This document shows positions 14,817 to 24,358 of a stretch of DNA of 64,000 nt, piece after piece. The stretch's first letter is position 1, and every line of letters starts with the position of its first letter. Under the pieces are notes generated by a model. The model did not search any database and was not told the origin of the DNA. It saw only the letters and a list, made by a program, of their open reading frames with translations. Both the position numbers and the translations under genes were made by a program. This stretch comes from Kangiella koreensis DSM 16069 (GTDB lineage Bacteria; Pseudomonadota; Gammaproteobacteria; Enterobacterales; Kangiellaceae): assembly GCF_000024085.1 (NCBI RefSeq), contig NC_013166.1, forward strand, positions 62,001 through 126,000, read 5' to 3'.

Positions 14817-15104
14817 TTAGTCTTTGTTTTTGTCAGCGCATGGTTTGCGAGGGCGTTTACCATGATCATTAGGAACTGCAGCCAACACGCCAGACACTTT
14901 CTTGCAGGTGGCTTCCAAATTTTCACCATTCGGTGCTTCAAAACTCACAGAGTCACCTTCAATATAACCTTCGCAAGCTGCAATGGCTTCTTCCGGTGGT
15001 CCGTGGCGTTTGCCGGACTCTGATGGATGCGCCATAGCACTCGTCATTGAGATGCTCGTTAATAGTGCGAACCCGGTTAAAAACATCTTAGTTTGAGTCT
15101 TCAT
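14817..15104 (-). CDS. small periplasmic protein with paired cysteines
   Basis: A 95-residue secreted protein. The start at 15104 is chosen because GAGG lies 7 bases upstream. A signal peptide covers about residues 1-26 (FLTGFALLTSISMTSAMAHP). The mature part follows a pattern I associate with small periplasmic proteins of marine bacteria: PPEEAIAACEGYIEGDSVSF, then NGENLEATC, then LAAVPN, ending in a basic tail. Two cysteines about 24 residues apart could form a disulfide. It is transcribed divergently from the adjacent sensor kinase/regulator pair, which suggests regulation by, or signalling to, that system. No enzymatic motif is visible. Confidence 0.65.
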   Translation of the reverse strand: MKTQTKMFLTGFALLTSISMTSAMAHPSESGKRHGPPEEAIAACEGYIEGDSVSFEAPNGENLEATCKKVSGVLAAVPNDHGKRPRKPCADKNKD

Positions 15105-15304
15105 AATATTACCTCTTAATAGATTGTTAGGGGTGGTAATGGCTGACGCGTTACTGCCGACCATTAACGGCTATTCTAGAAGTAGTATTTGCAGAAATTG
15201 TTCAGCTAATGTGGAAAAAAATGACAAGTTATTGATTGCGAGTTGGTTCACGGCTGTGCCAGGTGTATATTTCTTACAGATGTTTGAGATAAGCTGTTCA
15301 AAGC

Positions 15305-16792
15305 ATGTTAGGGCTTAGCTTCAGGCGTAAAAAAGTCAAACTGGCGGTGCAGATGCAGATTCGATACAAGCAATTTTTAGTCATACTGGTGGCCAACCTG
15401 TTGCTGGCGGGAGCGCTGTTTACGGCTGTGAGCTGGAACTTCAATCGCAGTTTTCGAGATTATGTGCGCAACGATCAAGCCAAGGAGTTGCAGCCATTAG
15501 TGGAGGGCCTGGCCGAGGCCTTTCAGCAAAATGGCAATCAATGGCAGTGGCTGCAAGATAATCGGCGGCAATGGCAGCATCTTGTACAGCGTTATTTGAT
15601 ACTCCGAGATAGCGCAGAAAACCTTTCGCCAGTAAAATCCGAATCATCAAAACGGCCACCGCGTATGCCGCGCCCACCTCACCCCATGACTCAGCGATTA
15701 CTGCTAAGCGACGAGAACGATAAACCGATTATCGATTTACCTATGATCAATCCTGAGCACAGAAAACCAAGTATCCAGTGGTTGCCAATCAGGGTAGATG
15801 GAGAAATGATAGGGCGGCTGGGTGTGGCGCATTCAACGGAGCTGGAGCGGGAGATGGATCGGCTGTTTGTAACCCATCAATTGCAGCAACTGGCCTGGAT
15901 TGTGCTGGGCATATTGCTGATATCTGTGGGTCTGGCTTTCCCTTTTGCGAAGCGGTTGGTGCGGCCAGTGACTCGTCTACAACAATCCATGCAACAGTTA
16001 GCTGCCGGTGAAATAGAGCAACTGGAGCCGTTGCCTGTAACCTCCGACGATGAGCTGGGTCGGCTTGCTCATGCTTTTAATCTGCTGACGGACACCTTGA
16101 AGGATAACTTAAAGGCACGGCAACAATGGATAGCAGATATCTCTCATGAATTACGGACGCCGGTGGCAATTTTGCAGGGGGAACTGGAAGCCCTGATCGA
16201 TGGCGTCAGACCTATGCAACCCTCTGCGCTTGAATCCCTGCATGCTGAAGTGGGACGACTGACTCGCCTGATTAACGATCTATACGAGCTTGCGCTGTCG
16301 GATCAGGGAGCACTGGCTTATCATCGTGATGAGGTTTCACTGAATAGACTGCTTAGTGATTTTCTTGAGGAAAGCCAGCCTCGGCTGTCAGAAAAAGATA
16401 TTCAATTGGATTTCGAGGCATCCAAACACCCTTTGATTTTATTCGCAGATGAATCACGTCTTATTCAGTTGTTCCGCAATCTGCTGAATAATTCGCTACG
16501 CTACACCAATGCGGGAGGACAGCTGCGAGTGCGTCTGCTCGAAGACAGGCAAAAGGGGATGGTGACCGTGCTTTGGGAAGACAGTCTTCCCGGTGTGGCA
16601 AATGAGGATTTGGAAAGACTATTTGAACGGCTGTATCGGACCGATAGCGCCAGGGATCGAATCAGCGGCGGGGTCGGTTTAGGGCTTGCCATTTGCCGAG
16701 CGATTGTAGAGGGCCATCAGGGTTCGATTGAAGCCCGCCACAGCGAATTGGGTGGCCTGGCCATTGCAGTACATTTGCCGCTTTACCGGTAA
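15305..16792 (+). CDS. BaeS-like sensor histidine kinase
   Basis: A 495-residue inner-membrane kinase. Transmembrane helices lie at about residues 24-46 and 193-212, and the periplasmic loop between them is rich in Gln/Trp and has a proline-rich PPRMPRPPHP stretch. A HAMP domain follows (about 213-265), then HisKA with the phosphorylated His in ISHELRTPVA (about 279-288). HATPase boxes are NLLNNSLRY and GGVGLGLAICRAIVEGHQG. The ATG at 15353 may be the true start, since it lies nearer the first helix; neither start has a strong ribosome binding site. The response regulator follows 22 bp later. The BaeS/CpxA-type likeness is general; the signal is unknown but is probably envelope-related. Confidence 0.85.
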   Translation: MLGLSFRRKKVKLAVQMQIRYKQFLVILVANLLLAGALFTAVSWNFNRSFRDYVRNDQAKELQPLVEGLAEAFQQNGNQWQWLQDNRRQWQHLVQRYLILRDSAENLSPVKSESSKRPPRMPRPPHPMTQRLLLSDENDKPIIDLPMINPEHRKPSIQWLPIRVDGEMIGRLGVAHSTELEREMDRLFVTHQLQQLAWIVLGILLISVGLAFPFAKRLVRPVTRLQQSMQQLAAGEIEQLEPLPVTSDDELGRLAHAFNLLTDTLKDNLKARQQWIADISHELRTPVAILQGELEALIDGVRPMQPSALESLHAEVGRLTRLINDLYELALSDQGALAYHRDEVSLNRLLSDFLEESQPRLSEKDIQLDFEASKHPLILFADESRLIQLFRNLLNNSLRYTNAGGQLRVRLLEDRQKGMVTVLWEDSLPGVANEDLERLFERLYRTDSARDRISGGVGLGLAICRAIVEGHQGSIEARHSELGGLAIAVHLPLYR

Positions 16793-16814
16793 CAAACTTA
16801 TAGAGACCTGTGAT

Positions 16815-17477
16815 ATGAGTACACCTATTTTAATTGTCGAAGACGAGATAAAACTTGCGGAACTGATGCGCGATTATTTGATTCGTGATGGTTACGAGGT
16901 GGAAATGCTGCATCGGGGAGATGAAGTGATGCCGTGGCTGAAAAACCATCAAGCCCGATTGATACTTCTGGACCTGATGTTGCCGGGAATCGATGGATTG
17001 AGTCTGTGTCGGGAAGTGCGGAAAAATTCCAACCTGCCCATTATTATGGCCACAGCGCGAGTGGAAGAAATAGACCGGCTGCTTGGGCTGTCATCGGGCG
17101 CCGATGACTATATCTGCAAACCGTTCAGCCCACGGGAAGTTTGTGCGCGAGTAGTAGCGGTGCTACGTCGGGCAGAAGGTACGCCAGCCTTGCAGGACAA
17201 ACTGGAGATAGATGAAGATAAATACCAGGTTCGTGCCGGTGGCCAGGTGCTGGAACTGACTGCGTTAGAGTTTCGTCTGATAACCACATTAGTGAAACAA
17301 CCTGGCAGGGTGTTTTCACGTGATCAATTGATGGATGCCATCTATACCGATCAACGACTGGTTTCCGAGAGAACCATAGACAGCCACGTTAAAAAATTAC
17401 GCAAAAAACTAGAGCTGCTACCATTAACGGAAAACCCTATCCGCTCGATTTATGGTGTGGGCTATAAGTTCGATTAA
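16815..17477 (+). CDS. BaeR/OmpR-family response regulator
   Basis: A 220-residue two-component regulator. The receiver domain begins PILIVEDE (acidic pocket) and has the phosphoacceptor Asp in LLDLMLPGIDG (about residue 54); the switch Lys lies in CKPFSP. The C-terminal winged helix ends RSIYGVGYKFD, as in OmpR-type regulators. The start at 16815 is used because longer frames overlap the kinase end. It forms an operon with the kinase gene just upstream. The pair likely controls the divergent small periplasmic protein, as BaeSR and Cpx systems do with Spy/CpxP, but no site was identified. Confidence 0.9.
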   Translation: MSTPILIVEDEIKLAELMRDYLIRDGYEVEMLHRGDEVMPWLKNHQARLILLDLMLPGIDGLSLCREVRKNSNLPIIMATARVEEIDRLLGLSSGADDYICKPFSPREVCARVVAVLRRAEGTPALQDKLEIDEDKYQVRAGGQVLELTALEFRLITTLVKQPGRVFSRDQLMDAIYTDQRLVSERTIDSHVKKLRKKLELLPLTENPIRSIYGVGYKFD

Positions 17478-17581
17478 AGGAGGGACTATTAGAGTTCCAC
17501 AATCCTTGCACATTGTTTGAAAAATGGATCGTTAAGCTGTGAAGGTAAATAACAATTACCAAGCAACTCATGGAGCAGCTT

Positions 17582-18994
17582 ATGAAATCCATCAAGCAAT
17601 ACCTTCCCTTATTATTGATAAGCGGAGCCTTAACCGCCTGCGACAGCAGTTCAGATACAGAAACGACCTCAACTGACGAATCTAGTTCGAGCCTGGACGT
17701 GTTACTCGAAGTGACTCCAGACGAAACCACCTCGTTGCGCTACGCCCAGTTTGAATTTAGTGCACCGGATGCCTCTGGTTATGAGTGCGCCATAAACGAA
17801 GAGAACTTTAGCGATTGTGAGTCACCATTTTTTAAAGAAGAGATTGCGCTTGGCAGCAACTGGTTGAGCGTACGAGCTTATGATGAAGCGGGAGACTTCG
17901 GAGAAGTAACATCATTCAGTTGGTATGTTAACGATGTCTTTTTTGAAGGACACGAAGATCTAGTCGCCACCAATATATCGCCAAGCCCGGTAGAACCAAA
18001 TAGCTGGCGAGGCATATTCCGTATCAATTGTGATTTTGCCCATAGCAGCTACGATGACCCGATTGTATTCCCTGGCCAGAATGATGCAGCGCACTTGCAC
18101 CGTTTCTACGGCAATACCGAGGTGGATGAGAACACTACCATGGCCTCGCTTTATACTGAGGGTGAATCCACCTGCCAGGGCAATTTGCTGAACCTGACTT
18201 CTTACTGGGTACCAGCTTTGCTGGCTCCGGTGTACGATCAGATTACCGGCGAACGGGAGTTGGATAACAATGGTGATCCAGCCTGGCAGGTGGTGCCAGC
18301 AGTAGTCGGTAATGACGATGAAGCGCATGAGGTCTTCTATTATTCTGCCGGAGTCGATGATCTGGACTCCGTTCAACCGCTGCCACCGGGCTTACGCATG
18401 ATTGCTGGTGTTGCCAGTACCCGGCCTGGTGAAGAACAGGATAGTACCGTAGCCCGATGGCACTGCCAGACCTGGGAGTCGAACGACGCAACAAATCCGC
18501 AGTTCAGCGCAACAATACCAGAATGCCACGAACCGGATCGCCTAAGAATGGATCTGTTTTATCCCAGCTGTTGGGACGGTGAAAATCTTGACTCAGAAGA
18601 CCACCGCAGCCATATGGCTTACCCGATTAATGAGGGCGGAATTGAAGGTACTCATTGTCCAGATTCGCACCCGGTTCCTGTAGTTCGTGTCAGTTATCAT
18701 TACGCATTCGGCGTGCTACCCGAATACACCCACCCAGTAGAGAGAAGCAGTAAGGGCTGGCGCTTGGCCGCTGATATGTATGACGTCACCGATGAGCAGG
18801 CCGGTGGACTTTCCCTGCACGGCGACTGGTTTAACGCATGGCATCCTTCAGTAATGGAAGCAATCTTGAGCAATTGTATTAAGGCGGGTCTGGATTGCCA
18901 TGACGGAAATCTGGCCAATGGATACCGCCTGTCTGGAACCCGAGAAGGAACTCAGGAAGAACCCCCCATCATAAATAGCGGAATGGGTTACTAA
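17582..18994 (+). CDS. DUF1996 lipoprotein
   Basis: A 470-residue exported protein. The start at 17582 is supported by GGAG 6 bases upstream. The signal peptide ends in the lipobox LTAC, so the mature protein should be lipid-anchored; a Ser/Thr-rich linker follows. Residues about 130-420 carry the DUF1996 domain, seen as FAHSSYDDPIVFPGQNDAAHLHRFYGN near its start, with conserved His/Asp residues, and SCWDGENLDSEDHRSHMAYP later. DUF1996 is known from fungi and bacteria; its function is unsettled, though the histidine-rich motifs suggest metal or polysaccharide handling. A strong hairpin terminator follows the gene. Confidence 0.8.
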   Translation: MKSIKQYLPLLLISGALTACDSSSDTETTSTDESSSSLDVLLEVTPDETTSLRYAQFEFSAPDASGYECAINEENFSDCESPFFKEEIALGSNWLSVRAYDEAGDFGEVTSFSWYVNDVFFEGHEDLVATNISPSPVEPNSWRGIFRINCDFAHSSYDDPIVFPGQNDAAHLHRFYGNTEVDENTTMASLYTEGESTCQGNLLNLTSYWVPALLAPVYDQITGERELDNNGDPAWQVVPAVVGNDDEAHEVFYYSAGVDDLDSVQPLPPGLRMIAGVASTRPGEEQDSTVARWHCQTWESNDATNPQFSATIPECHEPDRLRMDLFYPSCWDGENLDSEDHRSHMAYPINEGGIEGTHCPDSHPVPVVRVSYHYAFGVLPEYTHPVERSSKGWRLAADMYDVTDEQAGGLSLHGDWFNAWHPSVMEAILSNCIKAGLDCHDGNLANGYRLSGTREGTQEEPPIINSGMGY

Positions 18995-19020
18995 CAAACA
19001 CAGCTGTATAATTATAAAAG

Positions 19021-19043
19021 CCGACAACAAAAGTTGTCGGTTT
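19021..19043 (+). terminator. rho-independent terminator after DUF1996 gene
   Basis: CCGACAAC AAAA GTTGTCGG forms a perfect 8-bp stem followed by TTT. It lies 27 bases after the stop codon. Confidence 0.8.
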
Positions 19044-19364
19044 AAATCCAAGTAAAACAACTGACATCAGCAGTAAATCAAAGACATTGAGCTGGTTTTT
19101 CGCCTTGTGGGATCTACTCTTACTGGTAAATGCCGGGCTTGTAAAAAAAGCTCAATGAGAATAAGGTCATAAGAACGAATTCGAAAAAATGTTATGTGTT
19201 ATAGGGTATGGATAAGACGTTCAGAATGTATTTGATGGCACAAAGCAGATCATATTCATAATAAACGAATGCATTTTGATAGAAGCAACTTGGAAAGCAA
19301 AAGATGACATCGACTCATAACCAGGCCGCCTAAAGCGAAGGCCATGTAACAATAGGAGTTGATT
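19044..19364. other. gap with no recognised gene
   Basis: About 320 bases before the diguanylate cyclase gene. I see no frame, repeat or RNA gene; the ribosome binding site AGGAG at 19354-19358 belongs to the next gene. Confidence 0.4.
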
Positions 19365-20867
19365 ATGTTTGAAAGCTTTATGGCGGGTGCGCACCGTCTG
19401 TCACGCGTCAACTACGCTCCGAGAGCGGTTGCCTTTGCTATCAGCTTCGTCATTATTGCGCTTTTAGCTCAGGAACGAGGATGGGGGGCCTGGTATCTCG
19501 CTTTCCCGGCATTGTATCTATTGTTGTACCCACACCTGCTGGTGGTGGCTGGTGGGTTCCTTTCGGCGACTGCACGATTCGAAACAAGAGCCATCCTCGC
19601 TGATTCCCTGATTCTCGGTTTCCTCGCTGCCTTTGTTAACTTTTACCTCTGGCTATCCTTCGGCTTTATGGTAGCAATCGCCCTGAATGCGTCGGTTGTT
19701 GGAGGTAGCCGTCAGCTGTTGTTGGCATTGCTTCTATACACAACTGGCGCGATTGCTGGTGGAATCCTTAATGACTGGCAGGTGCAGATCGATGGTCCCT
19801 TTTATCTAGACATAATGACCATGGCCTTGTTACTGGGCTATGTTCTTGGTGTGGGTTTCCTAGCGTACAACCAGAATGCCCGATTGGTCAGCACTACGCG
19901 TGGGGTTGAGGAGCGTAATCGTGTATTTCAGGTGTTGGTGGAGATTTCATCAAGTGCCGATCTGGTAGGGGAGGTGCAAGACTTCATCCATGATGCGCTG
20001 CAACGAATTCATGATCTTTATCCGAAGTATGGTCTGGGGATGGTGGTACGTGACGTGAAACGCCCCGGGGTTTTGCGTTTCGTGGAATTCGTGGATATCT
20101 CTGTGGAGGAACAGGATGCGCTGGTTAAGTATTTATCTACCACTCGCACACCAGACAGCCGGGAGTTAACCTGGATCAACCCGGATAACGGGGCGATCTT
20201 CCAGATGGTATTCGATAATAGCCGCGTTCGTGGTAATGAAGGCATCATAGTGGTACGTGCGCGAGCGATAAGTTCGTTGCTTCGCGAGGCAGCCCGGTTA
20301 GCACTCGAAATGCTCGGTGTTCACGTCGAGAACAAGATGCTGGCACTCGATCTCAAACACGCCGCAGAGCGAGATCCCCTGACGGGTGTTTTCAACCGTG
20401 GTCGCCTCGACGCCGAGTTGGCCTCCGCCATACGCAGCCGCAAGCAACATGGCGCTATGGAGTTTGCTGTATTGATGATCGATGTGATCGGCTTGAAGGG
20501 TGTCAACGACAAGTACGGTCACGTAGCTGGAGATTCGCTGATTCGAGAAACTGCGGTGGTACTGCAGGAAGTATGTCGCGCCACAGATGTTTTTGGGCGT
20601 TATGGTGGTGATGAGTTTGTCATTATCTGCCGAGGCAGTAGCCTCACAGATGCACAAGGACTGCGTGAACGCATCAAGCGCGATGTGTCGGGCCGCAAGA
20701 TCCGCCTGGCTACCGGAGCGCAGGAAACGGCTACAGCATATCTTGAACTCAGTATCGGACTCGCCAGTTCCAGTGAAGTCGAACCCGAAGAAGTGCTAGC
20801 AGCCGCAGATGAGGATATGTACCGCGACAAAAAAGAATGGTACGCAACGCACGAGCGATACAGATGA
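19365..20867 (+). CDS. MASE2-GGDEF diguanylate cyclase
   Basis: A 500-residue membrane protein that should make c-di-GMP. The N-terminus resembles the MASE2 sensor of E. coli DgcC: RLSRVNYAPRAVAF, then GAWYLAFPALYLLLYPHL, with about six membrane helices up to residue 165. A GAF-like cytoplasmic segment follows (about 180-320). The GGDEF domain covers about 335-500, with DPLTGVFNRGRLD, the metal site in VLMIDVIGLKGVND and the intact active motif GRYGGDEF. The start at 19365 is used because AGGAG lies 6 bases upstream; a TTG 6 bases earlier is less likely. There is no EAL domain. Confidence 0.9.
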   Translation: MFESFMAGAHRLSRVNYAPRAVAFAISFVIIALLAQERGWGAWYLAFPALYLLLYPHLLVVAGGFLSATARFETRAILADSLILGFLAAFVNFYLWLSFGFMVAIALNASVVGGSRQLLLALLLYTTGAIAGGILNDWQVQIDGPFYLDIMTMALLLGYVLGVGFLAYNQNARLVSTTRGVEERNRVFQVLVEISSSADLVGEVQDFIHDALQRIHDLYPKYGLGMVVRDVKRPGVLRFVEFVDISVEEQDALVKYLSTTRTPDSRELTWINPDNGAIFQMVFDNSRVRGNEGIIVVRARAISSLLREAARLALEMLGVHVENKMLALDLKHAAERDPLTGVFNRGRLDAELASAIRSRKQHGAMEFAVLMIDVIGLKGVNDKYGHVAGDSLIRETAVVLQEVCRATDVFGRYGGDEFVIICRGSSLTDAQGLRERIKRDVSGRKIRLATGAQETATAYLELSIGLASSSEVEPEEVLAAADEDMYRDKKEWYATHERYR

Positions 20868-20985
20868 GCGGCGGTGATAAGTGTGTGTCTAATGCTTTAA
20901 GACTTTGCTCGCAAATTATTTTCCGATATGGAAAGAGTTAGCTAATTTAAATCAAAAAAAGAAAATATTTTAACAAGGAACTTGT

Positions 20986-21609
20986 ATGCAAATATCATTA
21001 AAATTGTTGCTATTAACTGCTTCACTTTCAATCCTGTCTGGAGAGGCAATCGCTTCTGAAGCTATTGGAATTAACCCAACAAGCAAGACACCTCTTTTCG
21101 ATGGCCATTGCGATAAAGAAGAATGGCAAGCTTCAACAAAGATTGAATTACCAGCACAGACTGCTATTTATCTTATGCACGATAAAGAGTCTTTATTCGT
21201 TTGCGCCAAAGGAAAAGCTGAAGATTACACGGCTATTGACCTTTACATTGAACACGCAGAAACGGGTCATCTCTATAATTTACATGCTTCGGCTCAATTA
21301 TCAGAGCGAACTCTCAGTGATAAAGACTGGAGTGAATCTGCATTTTGGAATCACAAAGATTGGAGTGGATATTGGGTTCCATACGCAGGTGAAGAAGAAA
21401 CTGATGAAGGCAAACGCACAAAATTCTTGGAGGGATCTCACAGAGAAGTTCAGGTATTGAGAAAGAAGTTTGTCGGTAACACCTGGAATATGATGATTCG
21501 TCTCAGTGCAGTATATCAAGATGGAGAGTATGGCGCAGAGTTCTTTTATCCAGAAAAAGCAGCAGATACCGAAAAATCGACTTGGGCTAAATTTTTCTTT
21601 TCTAAATAA
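20986..21609 (+). CDS. exported CBM9/DOMON-like protein
   Basis: A 207-residue protein with a signal peptide (about residues 1-23, ending AIASEA). The mature start TPLFDGHCDKEEWQAS matches the FDG..D..EW opening seen in CBM9/DOMON-like beta-sandwich domains, and the remaining sequence is strand-rich with many Trp and His residues. Such domains bind sugars or heme. No catalytic motif is visible. AAGGAAC lies before the ATG. It stands alone between two diguanylate cyclase genes, and a long palindrome follows its stop codon. Confidence 0.55.
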   Translation: MQISLKLLLLTASLSILSGEAIASEAIGINPTSKTPLFDGHCDKEEWQASTKIELPAQTAIYLMHDKESLFVCAKGKAEDYTAIDLYIEHAETGHLYNLHASAQLSERTLSDKDWSESAFWNHKDWSGYWVPYAGEEETDEGKRTKFLEGSHREVQVLRKKFVGNTWNMMIRLSAVYQDGEYGAEFFYPEKAADTEKSTWAKFFFSK

Positions 21610-21617
21610 AGACGAAA

Positions 21618-21669
21618 CAATGGGGTCAAAGTATATTTATAATTAATTAAATATACTTTGACCCCATTG
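21618..21669. repeat. 52-bp near-perfect palindrome (REP-like)
   Basis: CAATGGGGTCAAAGTATATT and AATATACTTTGACCCCATTG are inverted copies around a short AT loop. TGGGGTCAAAGT-type ends are known from dispersed REP-like repeats in gammaproteobacteria. It may also end transcription of the preceding gene. Confidence 0.75.
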
Positions 21670-21746
21670 TTGGTAACGTTGTAAAAATGAATTGGTGATG
21701 ATCAAGTAGAGTAATTTAAAAGCTGGAGCTTGCCAAATATTCGGGA

Positions 21747-22535
21747 ATGAACCCGACAAATTTCAGTTCGCATTGGAAATCAAAGATGACTGTGAAATCG
21801 CTAACTATAAAACAAGTACTCCTACGGATTGTGATCATCATTGCCTCAGTGGAGGCGTTGATTATGGTGTGTTTTGCCGTGATTCCGAATAAATTAAATG
21901 TCTATTCTCTAACTAGTATTGATGTTACAGCACTTGCATTTATTTCTACTCCTTTGATCTACTTTTGGATTATTAGACCTTTTGTAGTCGCTCGAGACAA
22001 TGCGATCACGCAACTAGAAAATATGGCAAATACCGATCCATTAACAAAGTTGGCAAATCGCCGACTTTTTTTAAGACACTTGGAACGGGATATAGCTGGC
22101 AATATCAGGCACAAGCATTATGGAGGGTTACTGCTAATAGATTTAGATGGTTTCAAGCTTATAAACGATCACAGTGGACATGATGCCGGTGATGCTGTAC
22201 TCGTCGAAGTTGCTAAACGCTTTCAATCTCTCACTCGATCCGAGGACATTGTCGCTCGTCTGGGCGGAGACGAATTTATTCTTCTGCTGAACCGTCTTGA
22301 TGAAGACGAACGAATAGCAAAGGAAAAGGTATTTCACGTTGCCGAAAAATTAATTGCTACAGTGAACAAACCAGTTAAGTTTAACGGTGAAATGTTACAA
22401 GTTAGCGCGAGTATAGGAATTCGCCTTCTGGGATTCGAAACCTTGAATGGGGAGAGCGCAATTAGAGAGGCAGATATCGCCATGTACGAAGCGAAAGAAA
22501 GAGGAAAAGGATGTGCTGTTTTTTATGATAAATAA
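21747..22535 (+). CDS. GGDEF diguanylate cyclase with two membrane helices
   Basis: A 262-residue protein. Two hydrophobic segments (about 28-47 and 55-78) are followed directly by a GGDEF domain (about 95-262): DPLTKLANRRLFLRHLE, LLLIDLDGFKLINDHSG and the intact motif ARLGGDEF. It should synthesise c-di-GMP at the membrane. ATG at 21786, with GGAAA 8 bases upstream, is a good alternative start that would remove 13 residues. No other sensor domain is present. It is the second of six GGDEF proteins in this window. Confidence 0.85.
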   Translation: MNPTNFSSHWKSKMTVKSLTIKQVLLRIVIIIASVEALIMVCFAVIPNKLNVYSLTSIDVTALAFISTPLIYFWIIRPFVVARDNAITQLENMANTDPLTKLANRRLFLRHLERDIAGNIRHKHYGGLLLIDLDGFKLINDHSGHDAGDAVLVEVAKRFQSLTRSEDIVARLGGDEFILLLNRLDEDERIAKEKVFHVAEKLIATVNKPVKFNGEMLQVSASIGIRLLGFETLNGESAIREADIAMYEAKERGKGCAVFYDK

Positions 22536-22742
22536 ACCTCTAAATAATCCTCCACACCTATGTATCCATAATAATTGGTTCTAAAAAAACGTTCTTCTGG
22601 TTTTAGTAATGTTTAAAGCCGGTGCTATCTGAACAAAAAAACAGTGATCGAGCTATACAGACATTCAATAACACACACTTGTTGGAAGATTACTAAAGGC
22701 GTATATTTTCTATATTGCCATCTGGCATAAAGGAGATGTCAC

Positions 22743-23207
22743 ATGTCTAAAGAAATTATATTAATGCTGCATCCTACTTTCGGCATTCTCGCATTAATTG
22801 CGGCTGTATGGGTGTTCGTTGAAACGCTTAATGCTAGCGACGCCAACTATAGTCGTATCAGAAGTGCAAGTGTACTGGTAGCAATTCTAATATGGCTTAC
22901 TTATATCGTCGGCGGCTATTGGTATGTGACTTTCTACGGGGGCGATAAAGCCATTATAAAAGAAGGCCCTTGGCCTTTTGCTCATTCGTTTTTCATGGAA
23001 GCGAAGGAGCACCTTTTTCTAATGTTATTGCTTCTTGCAACCTTTCTTCCCATTGCTGCGTGGGGTGACATAGTTAAGCAAATTCCAAGGCGAAAGGTCG
23101 TTCTTTGGAGTTCGGCGCTAGTGGTTCTTCTGACTCTTACAATGGAGGGTGCGGGCGCCATTATTAGCTTAGGGGTTAAACTCGCTTTGCATGCTAAGCA
23201 ACTATAA
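22743..23207 (+). CDS. four-helix integral membrane protein
   Basis: A 154-residue protein with about four membrane helices (about 9-27, 42-64, 88-108 and 118-145) and histidines near helix ends (HPTFG, HSFFMEAKEH). The family is not recognised. AAGGAG lies 7 bases before the ATG, a strong ribosome binding site. The next membrane gene follows 12 bases on, so the two are probably one operon and one complex. The histidines could bind heme or metal, but that is speculation. Confidence 0.65.
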   Translation: MSKEIILMLHPTFGILALIAAVWVFVETLNASDANYSRIRSASVLVAILIWLTYIVGGYWYVTFYGGDKAIIKEGPWPFAHSFFMEAKEHLFLMLLLLATFLPIAAWGDIVKQIPRRKVVLWSSALVVLLTLTMEGAGAIISLGVKLALHAKQL

Positions 23208-23219
23208 GGAGCAGGGAAA

Positions 23220-23549
23220 ATGCCGACTAATAAATCTACAACAGAGATGACACAAGAGCTTTCCGCAAGTATAAGCGGATTTGGCCTCTCCTACGCTATC
23301 ACAAGTATTTTGAGTGCGCTTCTAGTCGTTATCAAGGAGAGTAGCGAGGCCGTGCACCACTGGTTGGCCTCGATTACAGGCCATCACTGGGTGACTCATG
23401 GAATAATAGATGTAATTGTCTTTCTGATACTTGGCTTTGTGCTCTATAGAATGGAAGCGGGCGCGCGAATGAAGGCAAATACGCTCATCACGATCATCGT
23501 TGGGTCAACTGTCATTAGTGGGCTAATTATCAGCGGTTATTTTATCTAA
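23220..23549 (+). CDS. three-helix integral membrane protein
   Basis: A 109-residue protein with a polar N-terminus and about three membrane helices (17-40, 56-78 and 86-108). A short HHWLASITGHHW segment between helices carries four histidines. AAGGAGCAGG precedes the ATG, and the gene is 12 bp after the previous membrane gene. No family recognised. The shared histidine-rich character and tight spacing suggest the two work together. Confidence 0.6.
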   Translation: MPTNKSTTEMTQELSASISGFGLSYAITSILSALLVVIKESSEAVHHWLASITGHHWVTHGIIDVIVFLILGFVLYRMEAGARMKANTLITIIVGSTVISGLIISGYFI

Positions 23550-23823
23550 AGTATCCATAGACACTACTAAACCACCTATTGATCAGAGAGTTACAAATAT
23601 AAACAAACAGAAAGTTTAGGAAGACACAAAATAATCCTCTTTTTATATCCCTTCTGTAGGGTTGAGTCTGATTAAAGTCACTGAATTGCCGAGGCAATGA
23701 CAGTAGATGTTAAGGATGATAGTTTGTCGTTAAGACATCTGAAAAATGAATAGCTGATGCTATACTGTTCTCAATCGCATCTATAATGATGCAATGTAAC
23801 TCCTTCTTTTGCTGGATATGTGT

Positions 23824-24300
23824 ATGAACTCTGAAATAAATTACAAGAACAACCCTTTGAATGGTGTCGGTTTAAAAGCCTTAGTCACTGAATTAGTCGA
23901 TCACTATGGTTTTGAGATCCTTTATGCATATCTAAACATTAACTGCTTTAAAACCAATCCGAGCGTCGAATCGAGTATTAAGTTTCTTAAGAAAACACAA
24001 TGGGCGCGCGAAAAAGTAGAAGCATTCTATATGTACCAATATAAGAATTTGCCGCGTGCGTCTTCGGAACAATTTAAAGTACCGCCCAGAGATCGCATAA
24101 TTTCAGATGATGAAAAGCCCGGTGAACCTGCCGAATTAAGTTTGGAAGATGCTGAGCGGTTAAACGAGAAACGAGAACAAAAAGCAGCAGAATACGGGAA
24201 AGGTGGCGGCCATCGCCCTCGTAAGAAGAGAAAAGACTCGGCGGACTCTTCAGATTCACAAATCGACAAGAGTAACGATCCTTGGGGAAAATGGAATTAA
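23824..24300 (+). CDS. VF530/DUF2132-family DNA-binding protein
   Basis: A 158-residue protein. Residues 7-70 match the VF530 family: [61 protein letters not shown]. The family is a small helical fold thought to bind DNA. An unusual charged C-terminal tail follows (about 85-158) with an RPRKKRK basic patch. ATG at 23824 is chosen over upstream TTG/ATG codons because the family begins at about that point. It is a monocistronic gene by appearance. Confidence 0.85.
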   Translation: MNSEINYKNNPLNGVGLKALVTELVDHYGFEILYAYLNINCFKTNPSVESSIKFLKKTQWAREKVEAFYMYQYKNLPRASSEQFKVPPRDRIISDDEKPGEPAELSLEDAERLNEKREQKAAEYGKGGGHRPRKKRKDSADSSDSQIDKSNDPWGKWN

Positions 24301-24358
24301 AGGGTTCGGCTTACGCTAAGATTAATAATGAGGCCAAACTAGATGTTTATCTATACTA

